A stretch of 64,000 nucleotides of DNA from Candidatus Marisimplicoccus framensis. Its GTDB lineage: Bacteria; Bacteroidota; Bacteroidia; Flavobacteriales; Flavobacteriaceae. The notes under the pieces are model-generated. The model saw only the letters and a program-made list of their open reading frames with translations, did not search any database and was not told the origin of the DNA. The DNA lies in NCBI GenBank assembly GCA_905182065.1, contig CAJIZN010000001.1, positions 62,001 through 126,000 on the forward strand, read 5' to 3'. Made by a program: the position numbers and the translations under genes. Position 1 is the stretch's first letter, and every line of letters starts with the position of its first letter. Of the stretch, positions 23,495 to 34,422 are shown piece by piece.

Positions 23495-26400
23495 TTATTT
23501 TTCTTCTAATCGAATATCTAAACCAAGACCTTTTAATTCATGCATTAATACATTGAATGACTCTGGAAGACCAGCTTCAGGAAGGTTTTCACCTTTAACA
23601 ATAGCTTCATAAGCTTTAGCTCTACCTATTACATCATCAGATTTAATAGTTAGAATTTCTTGTAGTGCAGCTGAAGCTCCATATGCTTCAAGAGCCCAGA
23701 CTTCCATTTCCCCAAACCTTTGACCACCAAATTGTGCTTTACCACCAAGTGGTTGTTGAGTAATTAAACTATATGGACCAATAGATCTTGAATGCATTTT
23801 ATCATCAACCATGTGACCAAGTTTTAACATGTAGATTACACCAACCGTGGCTGCCTGATCAAATTTTTCTCCGGTTCCTCCATCATAAAGGTAAGTATGA
23901 CCAAATCTAGGCACACCTGCTTCATCGGTAAGTTGGTTGATTTCATCTAATGTAGCTCCATCGAAAATTGGTGTAGAAAATTTTCTACCAAGCTGTTCAC
24001 CCGCCCAACCTAACACAGTTTCATATATTTGACCTATATTCATTCTAGAGGGAACACCCAAAGGATTCAAGACAATATCAACTGGAGTTCCATCCTCTAA
24101 GAAAGGCATATCTTCTTGCCTTACAATCCTGGCAACAATTCCTTTATTACCATGTCTACCTGCCATTTTATCACCTACCTTAAGTTTTCTCTTTTTTGCA
24201 ATATATACTTTAGCAAGCTTTTTTATTCCAGGAGGTAGTTCATCACCAACACTAATTGTAAATTTCTCTCTTCTTAGAGAACCTTGAATATCATTTTCAT
24301 GTATTCTATAGTTATGAAGAAGTGTTGAGACTATTGCATTTAAATCATCAGACGTAGTCCAAACTCCCTTTGTAAGATGAGTGTAATCCTCAACATTTGA
24401 CAGCATCTTGTTTGAAAACTTTTTTCCTTTAACTAATACTTCATCTCCTAAATCGTTAAATACTCCTTGACAAGTTTTTCCATTAATTACAGATGCAAGT
24501 TTATCAACTAACTTTAATCTATGATCTTCAAGAATCTTCTCATACTTTGTTTGAAGTAATTCTAGATCAACTTTATCTTGAGTTCTTGTTCTCTTATCTT
24601 TAAGAGATCTTACAAATAATTTTTTATCTATAACGATTCCATTAAGAGATGGAGGCGCTTTTAATGAAGCATCTTTAACATCACCTGCCTTATCACCAAA
24701 AATTGCTCTAAGTAATTTCTCTTCTGGTGTAGGATCAGACTCTCCCTTTGGAGTAATTTTACCAATAAGAATATCACCTGCTGTAACATCAGCACCAACT
24801 CTTATCATACCGTTTTCATCTAACTCACTAGTTGCTTCCTCACTTACATTAGGAATATCATCAGTAAGCTCTTCTGTTCCAAGTTTAGTATCTCTTACAT
24901 CTAATGAATATTCATCAATGTGGATTGAAGTAAAAATATCTTCTCTCACAACTTTTTCTGAGATTACAATTGCATCCTCAAAATTATAACCTTTCCAAGG
25001 CATAAATGCTACCTTAAGATTTCTTCCAAGTGCTAATTCACCTTTTTGAGTGGCATAACCCTCACATAGAACCTGTCCTTTGGAAACCTGATCGCCTTTG
25101 TTAACGATAGGTTTCAAGTTTATACATGAACCTTGGTTAGTTTTTTGAAATTTAATAAGATCATAAACTTTAGTATCATCTTCAAAGCTCAATAATTTCT
25201 CTTCAACAGATAATTTATACTTAATAACAATTTTATTTGCATCAACGTAATCAACTACTCCATCTCTTTCAGCATTAATTAATACTCTAGAGTCAGACGC
25301 AACAGCCTTCTCTAAACCAGTTCCAACAATTGGAGATTGAGGCTTTAGAAGAGGAACAGCTTGACGCATCATATTAGATCCCATTAAAGCACGGTTAGCA
25401 TCGTCATGTTCTAGAAATGGAATTAAAGAAGCTGAAATAGATGCAATTTGATTAGGAGCTACATCTGTGTAATTTATTTTATCAGGAGTAACAACAGGAA
25501 AATCTGCTTGATCTCTAGCAATTACCTTTTCAGCCTTAATTTTACCAGAACTATCATGATCTATATTAGCCTGAGCAATTAGATTATTTTCTTCTTCCTC
25601 AGCAGACAAATATGTTATATTCTTGAGATCTATCTTACCATTTTTTACTTGTCTATATGGAGTTTCAATAAAACCAAGACTATTAACTCTAGCATATACA
25701 GATAGAGAAGAAATAAGTCCAATATTTGGACCTTCAGGAGTTTCAATTGGACAGAGTCTTCCATAATGTGTATAATGAACATCTCTTACCTCAAACCCTG
25801 CTCTTTCTCTTGATAAACCTCCTGGCCCTAATGCAGATAAACGTCTTTTATGAGTAATCTCAGCTAAGGGATTTGTCTGATCCATAAACTGTGAAAGTTG
25901 ATTTGTACCAAAGAAAGTATTAATTACAGACGATAAAGTTTTAGCATTAATTAAGTCAATAGGAGTAAATACTTCATTATCACGAACATTCATTCTCTCC
26001 CTTATTGTTCTTGCCATTCTAGCAAGACCAACTCCAAATTGAGATGATAATTGTTCTCCTACAGTTCTTACTCTTCTGTTTGATAAATGATCAATATCAT
26101 CAATTTCTGCTTTTGAGTTTATTAACTCAATTAGATATTTTATTATTGTAGTTATGTCAAGTCTTGTAAGAGTTCTTTCCTCCATATCAACATCAAGATT
26201 TAACTTCTTATTCATTCTATATCTACCGACTTCTCCAAGATTATATCTTTGATCAGAAAAGAATAATTTGTCTATTATACCTCTAGCAGTCTCTTCATCT
26301 GGTGGCTCTGCATTTCTTAGTTGTCTATATATATATTCTACAGCTTCTTTTTCAGTATTAGTTTGGTCTTTTTGAAGTGTATTGTATATAATTGCATAAT

Positions 26401-27304
26401 CTGAGTTTTGAGCATCTTCCTTATGAATCAAAATTGTCTTAACATCAGCATCAAGGATCTGTTCAACATGATCTTTTTCTATAACTGTATCTCTATCAAT
26501 TATAATTTCATTTCTTTCAATTGAAATTACTTCTCCTGTATCTTCATCAACAAAATCTTCATGCCATGTTCTTAGAACTCTAGCAGCTAATTTTCTGTTA
26601 ATTGCTTTCTTAAGTCCAGCTTTAGTAACTTTAATTTCTTCAGCTAAATCAAAAATCTCAAGTATTTCTTTGTCTCCTGCATAACCAATTGCTCTAAACA
26701 AAGTAGTAACAGGTAGCTTTTTCTTTCTATCAATATAAGCATACATTACATTATTAATATCAGTAGCAAATTCAATCCATGACCCTTTAAAAGGAATTAC
26801 TCTAGCAGAGTAAAGCTTTGTTCCATTGGCATGAAAAGATTGACCAAAAAATACACCAGGAGATCTGTGTAGTTGAGAAACAACCACTCTCTCAGCACCA
26901 TTAATAATAAAAGTACCACTTGGAGTCATATATGGAATAGAACCTAAGAAAACATCTTGAACTATTGTTTCGAAATCCTCATGTTCTGCATCTGTACAAT
27001 AAAGCTTTAATCTTGCTTTAAGAGGAACAGAATAACTTAAACCTCTTTGAATACACTCTGTCATTGAATACCTTGGTGGATCAACGAAATAGTCTAAAAA
27101 CTCTAATACAAACTGATTTCTAGCATCAGTTATAGGAAAGTTCTCTTTAAAAGTGTTAAATAAACCTTCTTCTACTCTCTCATCAGACTTAGTTTCGAGT
27201 TGGAAGAAATCTTGAAATGATTTTATTTGTATATCTAAAAAATCAGTTTCAACATTTACAGATTTACTATTAGAAAAATTTGTTCTCAATTTGTTATTAG
27301 TCAT
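23495..27304 (-). CDS. rpoB: DNA-directed RNA polymerase subunit beta
   Basis: 1269 aa; [58 protein letters not shown]. Confidence 0.99.
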   Translation of the reverse strand: MTNNKLRTNFSNSKSVNVETDFLDIQIKSFQDFFQLETKSDERVEEGLFNTFKENFPITDARNQFVLEFLDYFVDPPRYSMTECIQRGLSYSVPLKARLKLYCTDAEHEDFETIVQDVFLGSIPYMTPSGTFIINGAERVVVSQLHRSPGVFFGQSFHANGTKLYSARVIPFKGSWIEFATDINNVMYAYIDRKKKLPVTTLFRAIGYAGDKEILEIFDLAEEIKVTKAGLKKAINRKLAARVLRTWHEDFVDEDTGEVISIERNEIIIDRDTVIEKDHVEQILDADVKTILIHKEDAQNSDYAIIYNTLQKDQTNTEKEAVEYIYRQLRNAEPPDEETARGIIDKLFFSDQRYNLGEVGRYRMNKKLNLDVDMEERTLTRLDITTIIKYLIELINSKAEIDDIDHLSNRRVRTVGEQLSSQFGVGLARMARTIRERMNVRDNEVFTPIDLINAKTLSSVINTFFGTNQLSQFMDQTNPLAEITHKRRLSALGPGGLSRERAGFEVRDVHYTHYGRLCPIETPEGPNIGLISSLSVYARVNSLGFIETPYRQVKNGKIDLKNITYLSAEEEENNLIAQANIDHDSSGKIKAEKVIARDQADFPVVTPDKINYTDVAPNQIASISASLIPFLEHDDANRALMGSNMMRQAVPLLKPQSPIVGTGLEKAVASDSRVLINAERDGVVDYVDANKIVIKYKLSVEEKLLSFEDDTKVYDLIKFQKTNQGSCINLKPIVNKGDQVSKGQVLCEGYATQKGELALGRNLKVAFMPWKGYNFEDAIVISEKVVREDIFTSIHIDEYSLDVRDTKLGTEELTDDIPNVSEEATSELDENGMIRVGADVTAGDILIGKITPKGESDPTPEEKLLRAIFGDKAGDVKDASLKAPPSLNGIVIDKKLFVRSLKDKRTRTQDKVDLELLQTKYEKILEDHRLKLVDKLASVINGKTCQGVFNDLGDEVLVKGKKFSNKMLSNVEDYTHLTKGVWTTSDDLNAIVSTLLHNYRIHENDIQGSLRREKFTISVGDELPPGIKKLAKVYIAKKRKLKVGDKMAGRHGNKGIVARIVRQEDMPFLEDGTPVDIVLNPLGVPSRMNIGQIYETVLGWAGEQLGRKFSTPIFDGATLDEINQLTDEAGVPRFGHTYLYDGGTGEKFDQAATVGVIYMLKLGHMVDDKMHSRSIGPYSLITQQPLGGKAQFGGQRFGEMEVWALEAYGASAALQEILTIKSDDVIGRAKAYEAIVKGENLPEAGLPESFNVLMHELKGLGLDIRLEEK

Positions 27305-27330
27305 ATTTTAGAGTTTAATTCAAACAAGCA

Positions 27331-27360
27331 TAGGCCTTTAGATATAATTCTAAAAGCCTA
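27331..27360 (-). promoter_or_regulatory. 12-bp-stem hairpin in the rplL-rpoB intergenic region (attenuator or RNA-processing site)
   Basis: Minus strand TAGGCTTTTAGA-ATTATA-TCTAAAGGCCTA: 12 pairs with a single G-U and a 6-nt loop; no following U-run. Confidence 0.7.
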
Positions 27361-27379
27361 AAAATGAAGTTATTTTAAC

Positions 27380-27760
27380 TTACTTAAGTTCAACCTCAGC
27401 TCCAGCTTCTTCAAGTGATTTCTTTAGTCCCTCAGCATCGTCTTTTGATACTGCTTCTTTAATTGAACTTGGAGTGTTATCAACTAGATCTTTAGCTTCT
27501 TTAAGCCCTAATCCAGTTAACTCCTTGACCAATTTAACTACTGCAAGTTTTGAGCCACCAGCTGCTTTTAAAACAACATCATATTCTGATTTTGCTTCAG
27601 CTGCGTCTTCTCCACCAGCACCAGGACCTGCTGATACCGCTACTGCTGCTGCTGCTGCAGGTTCGATACCATATTCATCTTTAAGAATATCAGCAAGTTC
27701 GTTAACTTCTTTAACTGTTAAACCAACTAACTGTTCTGCGACTTTATTTAGATCTGCCAT
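27380..27760 (-). CDS. rplL: 50S ribosomal protein L7/L12
   Basis: [50 protein letters not shown]. Confidence 0.98.
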   Translation of the reverse strand: MADLNKVAEQLVGLTVKEVNELADILKDEYGIEPAAAAAVAVSAGPGAGGEDAAEAKSEYDVVLKAAGGSKLAVVKLVKELTGLGLKEAKDLVDNTPSSIKEAVSKDDAEGLKKSLEEAGAEVELK

Positions 27761-27802
27761 TTTTAGAGTTTTTAATTATTAATTATTATTTCACTTAACT
27801 TT

Positions 27803-28509
27803 TTATTCAGATTCATCTTTAGATTCATCCTCAGAGGTTTGCTCCTCTGATTTATCAGTTTCCTCAGCCTTAGCTCCTCCTCCTCAGCCTTAACTTCCTC
27901 TGCAGCTGGTTCCTCAGCCTTAACTTCCTCTGCAGCTGGTTCCTCAGCCTTAACTTCCTCTGCAGCTGGTTCCTCAGCCTTAACTTCCTCTGCAGTTTTT
28001 TCACTTAATGTTTTCACAAGACCAGCTATTTTACCACTACTTGATTTAAGTGCAGAAATAACATTTTTAGCTGGTGACTGAAGAAGAGTAATAATTTCAC
28101 CAATTACTTCTTCTTTAGATTTTAAGTTGAATAATGCTTCTATATGCTCATCTCCAATATATATAGCCTCATCAACAAATGCTCCTTTTAAGATAGGTTT
28201 ATCTCCACCTTTTCTAAACTTTTTTATAACCTTAGCAGGACTATTACCAATTGTAGATAGCATGACAGCAGTATTACCCTTTAATAATTCTTTAAGCTCT
28301 CCAAAGTCATTTTCTGATTCGCTCATTGCTCTTTCAAGAAACGTATTCTTTACAACTGAAAGTTTAACATTAGAATTAAAACATTCTCTTCTAAGTTTAC
28401 TAGTTTGAACAGCATTAAGGCCTGCAATATCAGTCAAATAAATTGACTTATAATCAGCAAGTTGACCTTTCAACTCTTCTACAGCTTTTCCTTTTTCTTC
28501 TTTATTCAT
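27803..28509 (-). CDS. rplJ: 50S ribosomal protein L10 with repetitive acidic C-terminal extension (tail frame shifted near 27873-27885)
   Basis: MNKEEKGKAVEELKGQLADYKSIYLTDIAGLNAVQTSKLRREC...; tail EEVKAEEPAA repeats; the -1 base frame gives acidic ...AKAEETDKSEEQTSEDESKDESE* ending at 27803. Confidence 0.92.
27881..27995. repeat. Perfect 30-bp tandem repeat (about 3.8 copies) encoding EEVKAEEPAA in the L10 tail
   Basis: tcctcagccttaacttcctctgcagctggt at 27881, 27911, 27941 and a partial copy at 27971. Confidence 0.95.
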
Positions 28510-28517
28510 CTTAAATA

Positions 28518-29208
28518 TTATTCAAATTTTGATTCAATTGCAATACCAGGACTCATAGTACTTGACATTGAAATACTTTTAATATATATTCCTTTTGCTC
28601 CTGAAGGCTTAAGTTTAACAATAGTCTTAATAAGTTCATTTGCATTATCCATAATCTTGTCCGCAGTAAAAGATACTTTACCAACTGAGGCATGAATGAT
28701 ACCAGTTTTATCAACTTTAAAGTCAATTTTCCCACCTTTTATATCAGTAACAGCTTTTGCTATATCCATAGTTACAGTTCCAGTCTTTGGATTAGGCATC
28801 AAACCTCTTGGACCTAGGACCTTTCCTAGAGGACCTAATTTACCCATCACACTTGGCATAGTTACAATAACATCAACATCAACCCAACCTTTTTTAATTT
28901 TTTCAATATACTCGTCAAGACCAACTAAATCAGCTCCAGCTTTTTTTGCTTCATCTTCTTTATCAGGAGTAACTAATGCAAGTAATTTTAGTGATTTACC
29001 TGTACCATGAGGAAGAGATACTACACCTCTAACCATTTCATTAGCTTTTTTAGGATCGACACCTAATCTAACAGCTAAGGTCAACAGAAGAATCAAATTT
29101 TGTTGTCGTAATTTCTTTTACAAGAGATGAAGCCTCTTCTAAGGTATATGACTTATCTGAGTCTACTTTATCAATTGAAACTTTTCTATTTTTAGTTAGT
29201 TTTGTCAT
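28518..29208 (-). CDS. rplA: 50S ribosomal protein L1; broken by an extra base near 29076
   Basis: Upstream frame from ATG at 29208: [44 protein letters not shown]; other frame continues [27 protein letters not shown]. Confidence 0.95.
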
Positions 29209-29210
29209 AA

Positions 29211-29654
29211 TTATTTTACTGGTGGAGTTCCCCCATTAACTTTAATACCCATTGATCTTGCAGTACCAGCTACCATTTTCATTGCAGATTCTACAGTGAA
29301 AGCGTTTAGGTCTACCATTTTGTCTTCTGCTATCTTTTTAACCTGATCCCATGAAACAGTAGCAACTTTCTCTCTATTGGGTTCTCCTGAACCTTTTTTA
29401 GCTTTAGTTGCCTCAAGTAACTGAATAGCTGCTGGAGGAGTTTTAATTATAAAATCAAAGCTTTTATCTTTAAAAACACTTACAACAACTGGCAGAATTT
29501 TTCCAGGTTTATCTTGACTCCTAGAATTGAACTGCTTACAAAATTCCATAATATTAACACCTGCAGCACCAAGAGCTGGTCCTACTGGAGGAGATGGATT
29601 AGCTGCACCACCCCTAATTTGTAATTTTAATACTTTATCTACTTCCTTTGCCAT
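29211..29654 (-). CDS. rplK: 50S ribosomal protein L11
   Basis: [35 protein letters not shown]. Confidence 0.98.
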   Translation of the reverse strand: MAKEVDKVLKLQIRGGAANPSPPVGPALGAAGVNIMEFCKQFNSRSQDKPGKILPVVVSVFKDKSFDFIIKTPPAAIQLLEATKAKKGSGEPNREKVATVSWDQVKKIAEDKMVDLNAFTVESAMKMVAGTARSMGIKVNGGTPPVK

Positions 29655-29656
29655 AA

Positions 29657-30208
29657 TTATATTTTTTCAACTTGCATGTAACTTAGTTCTAGCGGAGTTT
29701 TTCTACCAAAAATTTTAACCATTACATCCAATTTTCTTTTTTCTTCGTTGACATTATCAATTGTACCAGTAAATCCATTAAAAGGACCATCAATAACTTT
29801 AACATTTTCACCTATATTAAATGGAATGTTAACCTGTTCACCTGAGATAGCTAATTCATCAACTTTACCAAGCATTCTATTTACTTCTTTCTGTCTTAAC
29901 GGAATTGGTTCACCACCTTTAGTCTCTCCTAGAAAACCTAAAACATTAGAAACAGATTTGATTACATGTAGAATTTCACCAGAGATATCAGCTTTCAACA
30001 TTATATATCCAGGAAAGTATGTTTTTTCCTTAGAGATCTTTTTACCTTTTCTTATCTGAATAACTTTTTCGGTAGGTACAAGCATTTCTTCGATCTGTTT
30101 ATCAAGAGATACCCTAGAGACTTCATACATGATGTAGTCCTTTATCTTGACCTCTTGACCAGTCACGACTCTTATTACATACCATTTTTTTTCTGCGACT
30201 TCCACCAT
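29657..30208 (-). CDS. nusG: Transcription termination/antitermination factor NusG
   Basis: [20 protein letters not shown]...[12 protein letters not shown]...[29 protein letters not shown]. Confidence 0.96.
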   Translation of the reverse strand: MVEVAEKKWYVIRVVTGQEVKIKDYIMYEVSRVSLDKQIEEMLVPTEKVIQIRKGKKISKEKTYFPGYIMLKADISGEILHVIKSVSNVLGFLGETKGGEPIPLRQKEVNRMLGKVDELAISGEQVNIPFNIGENVKVIDGPFNGFTGTIDNVNEEKRKLDVMVKIFGRKTPLELSYMQVEKI

Positions 30209-30403
30209 CTATCCTATTAAATTGAAATAAAATTTAACTACTCTAGAGAGAATTGAATCAGCGCCCCATATAACTAAGGAGAAAATCACCGAAAAAACTA
30301 TCACCAAAGCAGATAGGTTTAACAATTCTGAACGGGGTGTCCACTTGACGTTATCCCTCAGCTCTGTTACAGATTCCTTAATAAAGTTAATAATCGACAT
30401 CAT
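30209..30403 (-). CDS. secE: Preprotein translocase subunit SecE
   Basis: MMSIINFIKESVTELRDNVKWTPRSELLNLSALVIVFSVIFSLVIWGADSI. The longer track ORF runs through the tRNA gene, so its start is rejected. Confidence 0.92.
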   Translation of the reverse strand: MMSIINFIKESVTELRDNVKWTPRSELLNLSALVIVFSVIFSLVIWGADSILSRVVKFYFNLIG

Positions 30404-30414
30404 ATTATTTTGTG

Positions 30415-30487
30415 CACGGGTTGAGAGACTCGAACTCCCGACACCTGGTTTTGGAGACCAGTGCTCTACCAACTGAGCTAAACCCGT
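30415..30487 (-). tRNA. tRNA-Trp (anticodon CCA)
   Basis: acgggtttagctcagttggtagagcactggtctCCAaaaccaggtgtcgggagttcgagtctctcaacccgtg; full cloverleaf. Confidence 0.97.
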
Positions 30488-30555
30488 TTATATTTTACAC
30501 AAAAGGTATCATGCTTTATGCAGGACACCCTTAGAGTTAATTAAACTTTGTTTTA

Positions 30556-31743
30556 CTAGTCTAAAAGTTGAGTCACCTGACCTGCACCGACGGTTCTACC
30601 ACCTTCACGAATTGCAAATCTTAGACCCTCATTTAGAGCAATAGGTGATATTAAATCAACTTCAATAGTTAAGTTATCACCAGGCATCACCATCTCTACA
30701 CCACTTGGAAGCACAATATTACCTGTAACATCTGTAGTTCTAACATAGAACTGAGGGCGATAATTATTGTGGAATGGAGTATGACGACCACCTTCTTCTT
30801 TTTTCAAGATATACACCTCTGCCTTAAACTTAGAGTGAGGAGTTACAGAGCCAGGCTTACAAATAACCATACCTCTTGTTATATCAGTTTTTTCAATACC
30901 TCTTAAAAGGATCCCAGCGTTATCACCAGCTTCACCTTTGTCAAGAATTTTTCTAAACATTTCAATACCTGTTACTGTTGATTTAAGCTTTTCAGCTCCC
31001 ATCCCAATAATATCAACTTCATCACCAGTATTAGCAATTCCCGTTTCAATTCTACCAGTTGCAACAGTTCCTCTACCAGTAATAGAGAATACATCTTCAA
31101 CAGGCATTAAAAAGTCTTTATCTACTTCTCTCTTTGGTAGTTCAATGTATGCATCAACAGCTTCCATCAACTTCAAAACGCTATCAACCCATTTTTGTTC
31201 ACCATTTAGAGCTCCAAGAGCAGAACCAAGAACTACAGGAGTGTTTTCTCCATCATAATCATAAAATGAAAGAAGATCTCTAACTTCCATTTCAACTAAT
31301 TCTAATAGCTCCTCGTCATCTACCATATCTGCTTTATTTAAAAAAGCAACAATTCTAGGTATACCTACTTGTCTTCCTAATAATATATGCTCTCTGGTTT
31401 GAGGCATAGGACCATCAGTTGCAGCAACAACAATTATAGCGCCATCCATTTGAGCAGCACCAGTTACCATGTTCTTAACATAATCAGCGTGACCAGGACA
31501 ATCTACGTGAGCGTAGTGACGGTTAGCTGTTTGATATTCAACATGAGATGTGTTTATTGTAATTCCACGTTCTTTTTCTTCAGGTGCATTATCAATTGAA
31601 TCAAAACTTCTAGCTTCTGAAAAACCAGCGTCTGATAATACTTTTGTAATTGCAGCAGTAAGAGTTGTTTTTCCGTGATCAACGTGACCGATAGTACCTA
31701 TGTTTAGGTGGGGTTTCGATCTATCAAAAGTTTCTTTAGCCAT
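30556..31743 (-). CDS. tuf: Elongation factor Tu
   Basis: [33 protein letters not shown]; start at the ATG at 31743, not the extended ORF start. Confidence 0.99.
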   Translation of the reverse strand: MAKETFDRSKPHLNIGTIGHVDHGKTTLTAAITKVLSDAGFSEARSFDSIDNAPEEKERGITINTSHVEYQTANRHYAHVDCPGHADYVKNMVTGAAQMDGAIIVVAATDGPMPQTREHILLGRQVGIPRIVAFLNKADMVDDEELLELVEMEVRDLLSFYDYDGENTPVVLGSALGALNGEQKWVDSVLKLMEAVDAYIELPKREVDKDFLMPVEDVFSITGRGTVATGRIETGIANTGDEVDIIGMGAEKLKSTVTGIEMFRKILDKGEAGDNAGILLRGIEKTDITRGMVICKPGSVTPHSKFKAEVYILKKEEGGRHTPFHNNYRPQFYVRTTDVTGNIVLPSGVEMVMPGDNLTIEVDLISPIALNEGLRFAIREGGRTVGAGQVTQLLD

Positions 31744-31776
31744 AACAGTAATTTTATCTTGTTTTTTTACGAGCTG

Positions 31777-31784
31777 CAAATTTA
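31777..31784 (-). promoter_or_regulatory. Candidate Bacteroidota -7 element of a tuf promoter
   Basis: Minus strand TAAATTTG matches TAnnTTTG about 34 nt upstream of the tuf ATG; no clear -33 TTG found. Confidence 0.4.
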
Positions 31785-31872
31785 TAATTTTTTTCTTATA
31801 AAATAACTGATTTAATGATTTTTTTTATCGCATTGGAAAATTCTTTATTATCTTTAAATTTAAATAGATAAA

Positions 31873-32253
31873 ATGTTGAAATTTATAAGTAAGATTTTTT
31901 CGGTGTTTGTTGGCCTTACAGTCATAAATGTTTGGTTGTTTAGATCAGAAAAAAACACATTATTTAGAGGTGGAAATGCAGGTAATCTTTTGGAGGAATT
32001 TGAGGTTTATGGACTAGAGGATTATTTTTTAATTATTGGTGTTGTAAAAGTCTCCCTAGCGGTAATTTTACTTTTAAGTTTATATTTTAATAAACTTAGA
32101 TTTTTTGCTTCATCTGGAATTGCAATTATGATGCTTGTAGCTATATACATGCACATAAGTATAGGCGATGAGTTGATTAAATCGTTGCCTGCTTCAATTT
32201 TACTTATTAGTTCGTTAACAATTGCATATACAGAAAAGATATCTTCAAAATGA
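31873..32253 (+). CDS. DoxX-like small membrane protein
   Basis: 126 aa, about 4 predicted hydrophobic segments; DoxX-like pattern. Confidence 0.45.
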   Translation: MLKFISKIFSVFVGLTVINVWLFRSEKNTLFRGGNAGNLLEEFEVYGLEDYFLIIGVVKVSLAVILLLSLYFNKLRFFASSGIAIMMLVAIYMHISIGDELIKSLPASILLISSLTIAYTEKISSK

Positions 32254-32301
32254 TTTGATAGCTATATTTAGTTATAATATCTTTAACAAAATCAAATAAA
32301 A

Positions 32302-32658
32302 ATGGAAATTAAAAGCATTCAAAAATTTAACACTGTTAATTCAATCGCATTATTGACTATGTCGTTATGGGGATATATTGACACTAATTCTTTTACAGCA
32401 CTAATCCCAGCAGTATTTGGGACAATTCTATTTATTTTAGGTATGCTTTTGAATAAAGAAAAGCTTGTAAAAATGGCAGCCCATGTAATTGTTCTTTTTA
32501 CACTTTTGATTTTAGCAGCATTAACTATTCAGGTTTTACCCGGAGCAATTGAAAGAGGTGGGATTGGACTTGCAAGAGTTTTAATTATGATTACTACTTC
32601 ATCAATCGCAATGATTGTTTTTGTAAAAAGTTTTATTGACAACAGAAAATCTCGTTAA
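32302..32658 (+). CDS. Small membrane protein of unknown function
   Basis: 118 aa, four hydrophobic segments, consistent codon use. Confidence 0.6.
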   Translation: MEIKSIQKFNTVNSIALLTMSLWGYIDTNSFTALIPAVFGTILFILGMLLNKEKLVKMAAHVIVLFTLLILAALTIQVLPGAIERGGIGLARVLIMITTSSIAMIVFVKSFIDNRKSR

Positions 32659-32688
32659 TATTTCAATACAATTTCGTAACTTATAGTT

Positions 32689-32844
32689 ATGAAAAAAGTT
32701 GATAAATCATACCTCAAAAGAAAGATTAATAAACTGAACAAAAAAATTCACAGATCTGAATTTCAAAATGAAGAAAATAAGACATGGTGGAGAAAACTCA
32801 AGATCACTAAACTTAAGGAGAGATTAAATCAAATTGATTCATAA
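32689..32844 (+). CDS. Small basic hypothetical protein (51 aa)
   Basis: MKKVDKSYLKRKINKLNKKIHRSEFQNEENKTWWRKLKITKLKERLNQIDS*; below the ORF-track cutoff. Confidence 0.5.
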   Translation: MKKVDKSYLKRKINKLNKKIHRSEFQNEENKTWWRKLKITKLKERLNQIDS

Positions 32845-32846
32845 TA

Positions 32847-34417
32847 ATGAAAAAACCTTTTTTTCTAATTCTCATTTTATTGAACTCTTCATGTAGTTCA
32901 ATAAAGTTTTTAAATGATTATTCATCCCTAAGTAATTCTACCTCAAGTTATTCAACTGATAATGCTAATCTACAAAACTGGCATAATCTTGATCCGGAAA
33001 TTGATGCTATTCCTGGGACTAGTGTAGAAAGAGCTTACAAAGAACTACTTAAAGATTTAGATGGAAATAAAGTAATTGTCGCAATAATAGACACAGGTTT
33101 AGACATAGAACACGAAAATTTATCTAATAACATATGGATAAATAATAATGAGATTGTAAATGGATTAGATGACGATAATAATGGATATGTTGATGATATA
33201 AATGGTTGGAATTATCTTGGTTCTTCATATAATGAAACAAGAGAAATGACCAGACTACTCAGAGATAATAAAGTAAATAATAGAAAATACAGTCTCGTAG
33301 AAGAGGAAATCAAAAAAGAAATTAAAAAGTCCAATGATCAATTAAACATTTTGAATTATTACATTCAAATTCTTGAAGATTCTAAAGAACTTATATCAGG
33401 GTATCTTGGTAATGATAAATTTGGTATTGATGATGTTAATAAAATTGAAACTGAAGATGAAAAATTAATTCGTGCCAAAACTATTTACAAGATTTTGAAT
33501 CCTATGGATATACAAAAGAATACTTGAATGAAGGTATAGAACAATATAATGATTTTATTAATTTTCATTTTAATGTTGAATTCAATGGAAGAACTGCGAA
33601 TGATGATATATATGATATTAATGATACTAATTATGGTGACTCGAATATAAATAACATAAAAGATAGCGAATCTCATTCCACCCATGTGTCAGGTATAATA
33701 TCTGGAGATAGACATAATAATGATGGGAATAAAGGAATAAATAATTTAGTTGAAATAATGGTTTTAAGGGCAATACCAAATGGAGATGAATATGATAAAG
33801 ATGTAGCTAGAGCAATTAGATATGCCGTTGACAACGGGGCAAGAATTATAAATGGAAGTTTTGGTAAATATTTTTCATCTAACCCGGAATGGGTAATTGA
33901 TGCTATAAGATATGCTTCAGACAATGATGTTTTAGTTATTGCTGCTGCTGGAAATGAATCTAAAGACTTAGATTCACTATCAAATGATAATTATCCCAGT
34001 GATCAGTTCTTTAATAAAAATGAGTTTTCAAACACTTTCATTAAAGTTGGTGCATCAAGTATTGATTTAAATGAGAATTTTACAGCATATTTTTCAAACT
34101 ATGGAAAAGTTAATGTAGATATTTTTGCACCAGGTGTTGATATTTATTCTTCAGTACCTAATAATAAATATAAATTTCAAAGTGGAACTTCAATGGCATC
34201 ACCAGTGGTATCTGGAATAGCTTCATTAATAATGTCATACTTTCCAAAGTTATCTGCAAAAAAAGTTAAAGAAATTATTTTAGAGTCAGGTATAGATATA
34301 GACATAAAGATTGGAAATCTTGGGGGTAACAAACATTTTAGAGAATATTCAAAGTCAGGAAAATTAGTAAACGCATACAATGCATTAATATTGGCATCTA
34401 GAAGTAAAAGAAAATGA
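32847..34417 (+). CDS. Subtilisin-like S8 serine peptidase lipoprotein; frameshift near 33489
   Basis: Lipobox LNSSCSS; VIVAIIDTGLDIEHE (Asp), ESHSTHVSGIISG (His), SGTSMASPVVSGIASL (Ser) across two ORFs. Confidence 0.9.
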
Positions 34418-34422
34418 TTACT

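Noticed and set aside
27881-27995. CRISPR-like regular repeats
   Set aside because: Perfect head-to-tail 30-bp units with no spacers, in the L10 coding sequence.
30209-30472. 87-aa ORF as a longer SecE
   Set aside because: Its first 23 codons are the antisense-free read-through of the tRNA-Trp gene; SecE starts at the Met near 30403.
30556-31779. 407-aa EF-Tu start
   Set aside because: The extra 12 N-terminal residues precede the canonical [16 protein letters not shown] start at 31743 and lie in the 5' UTR.
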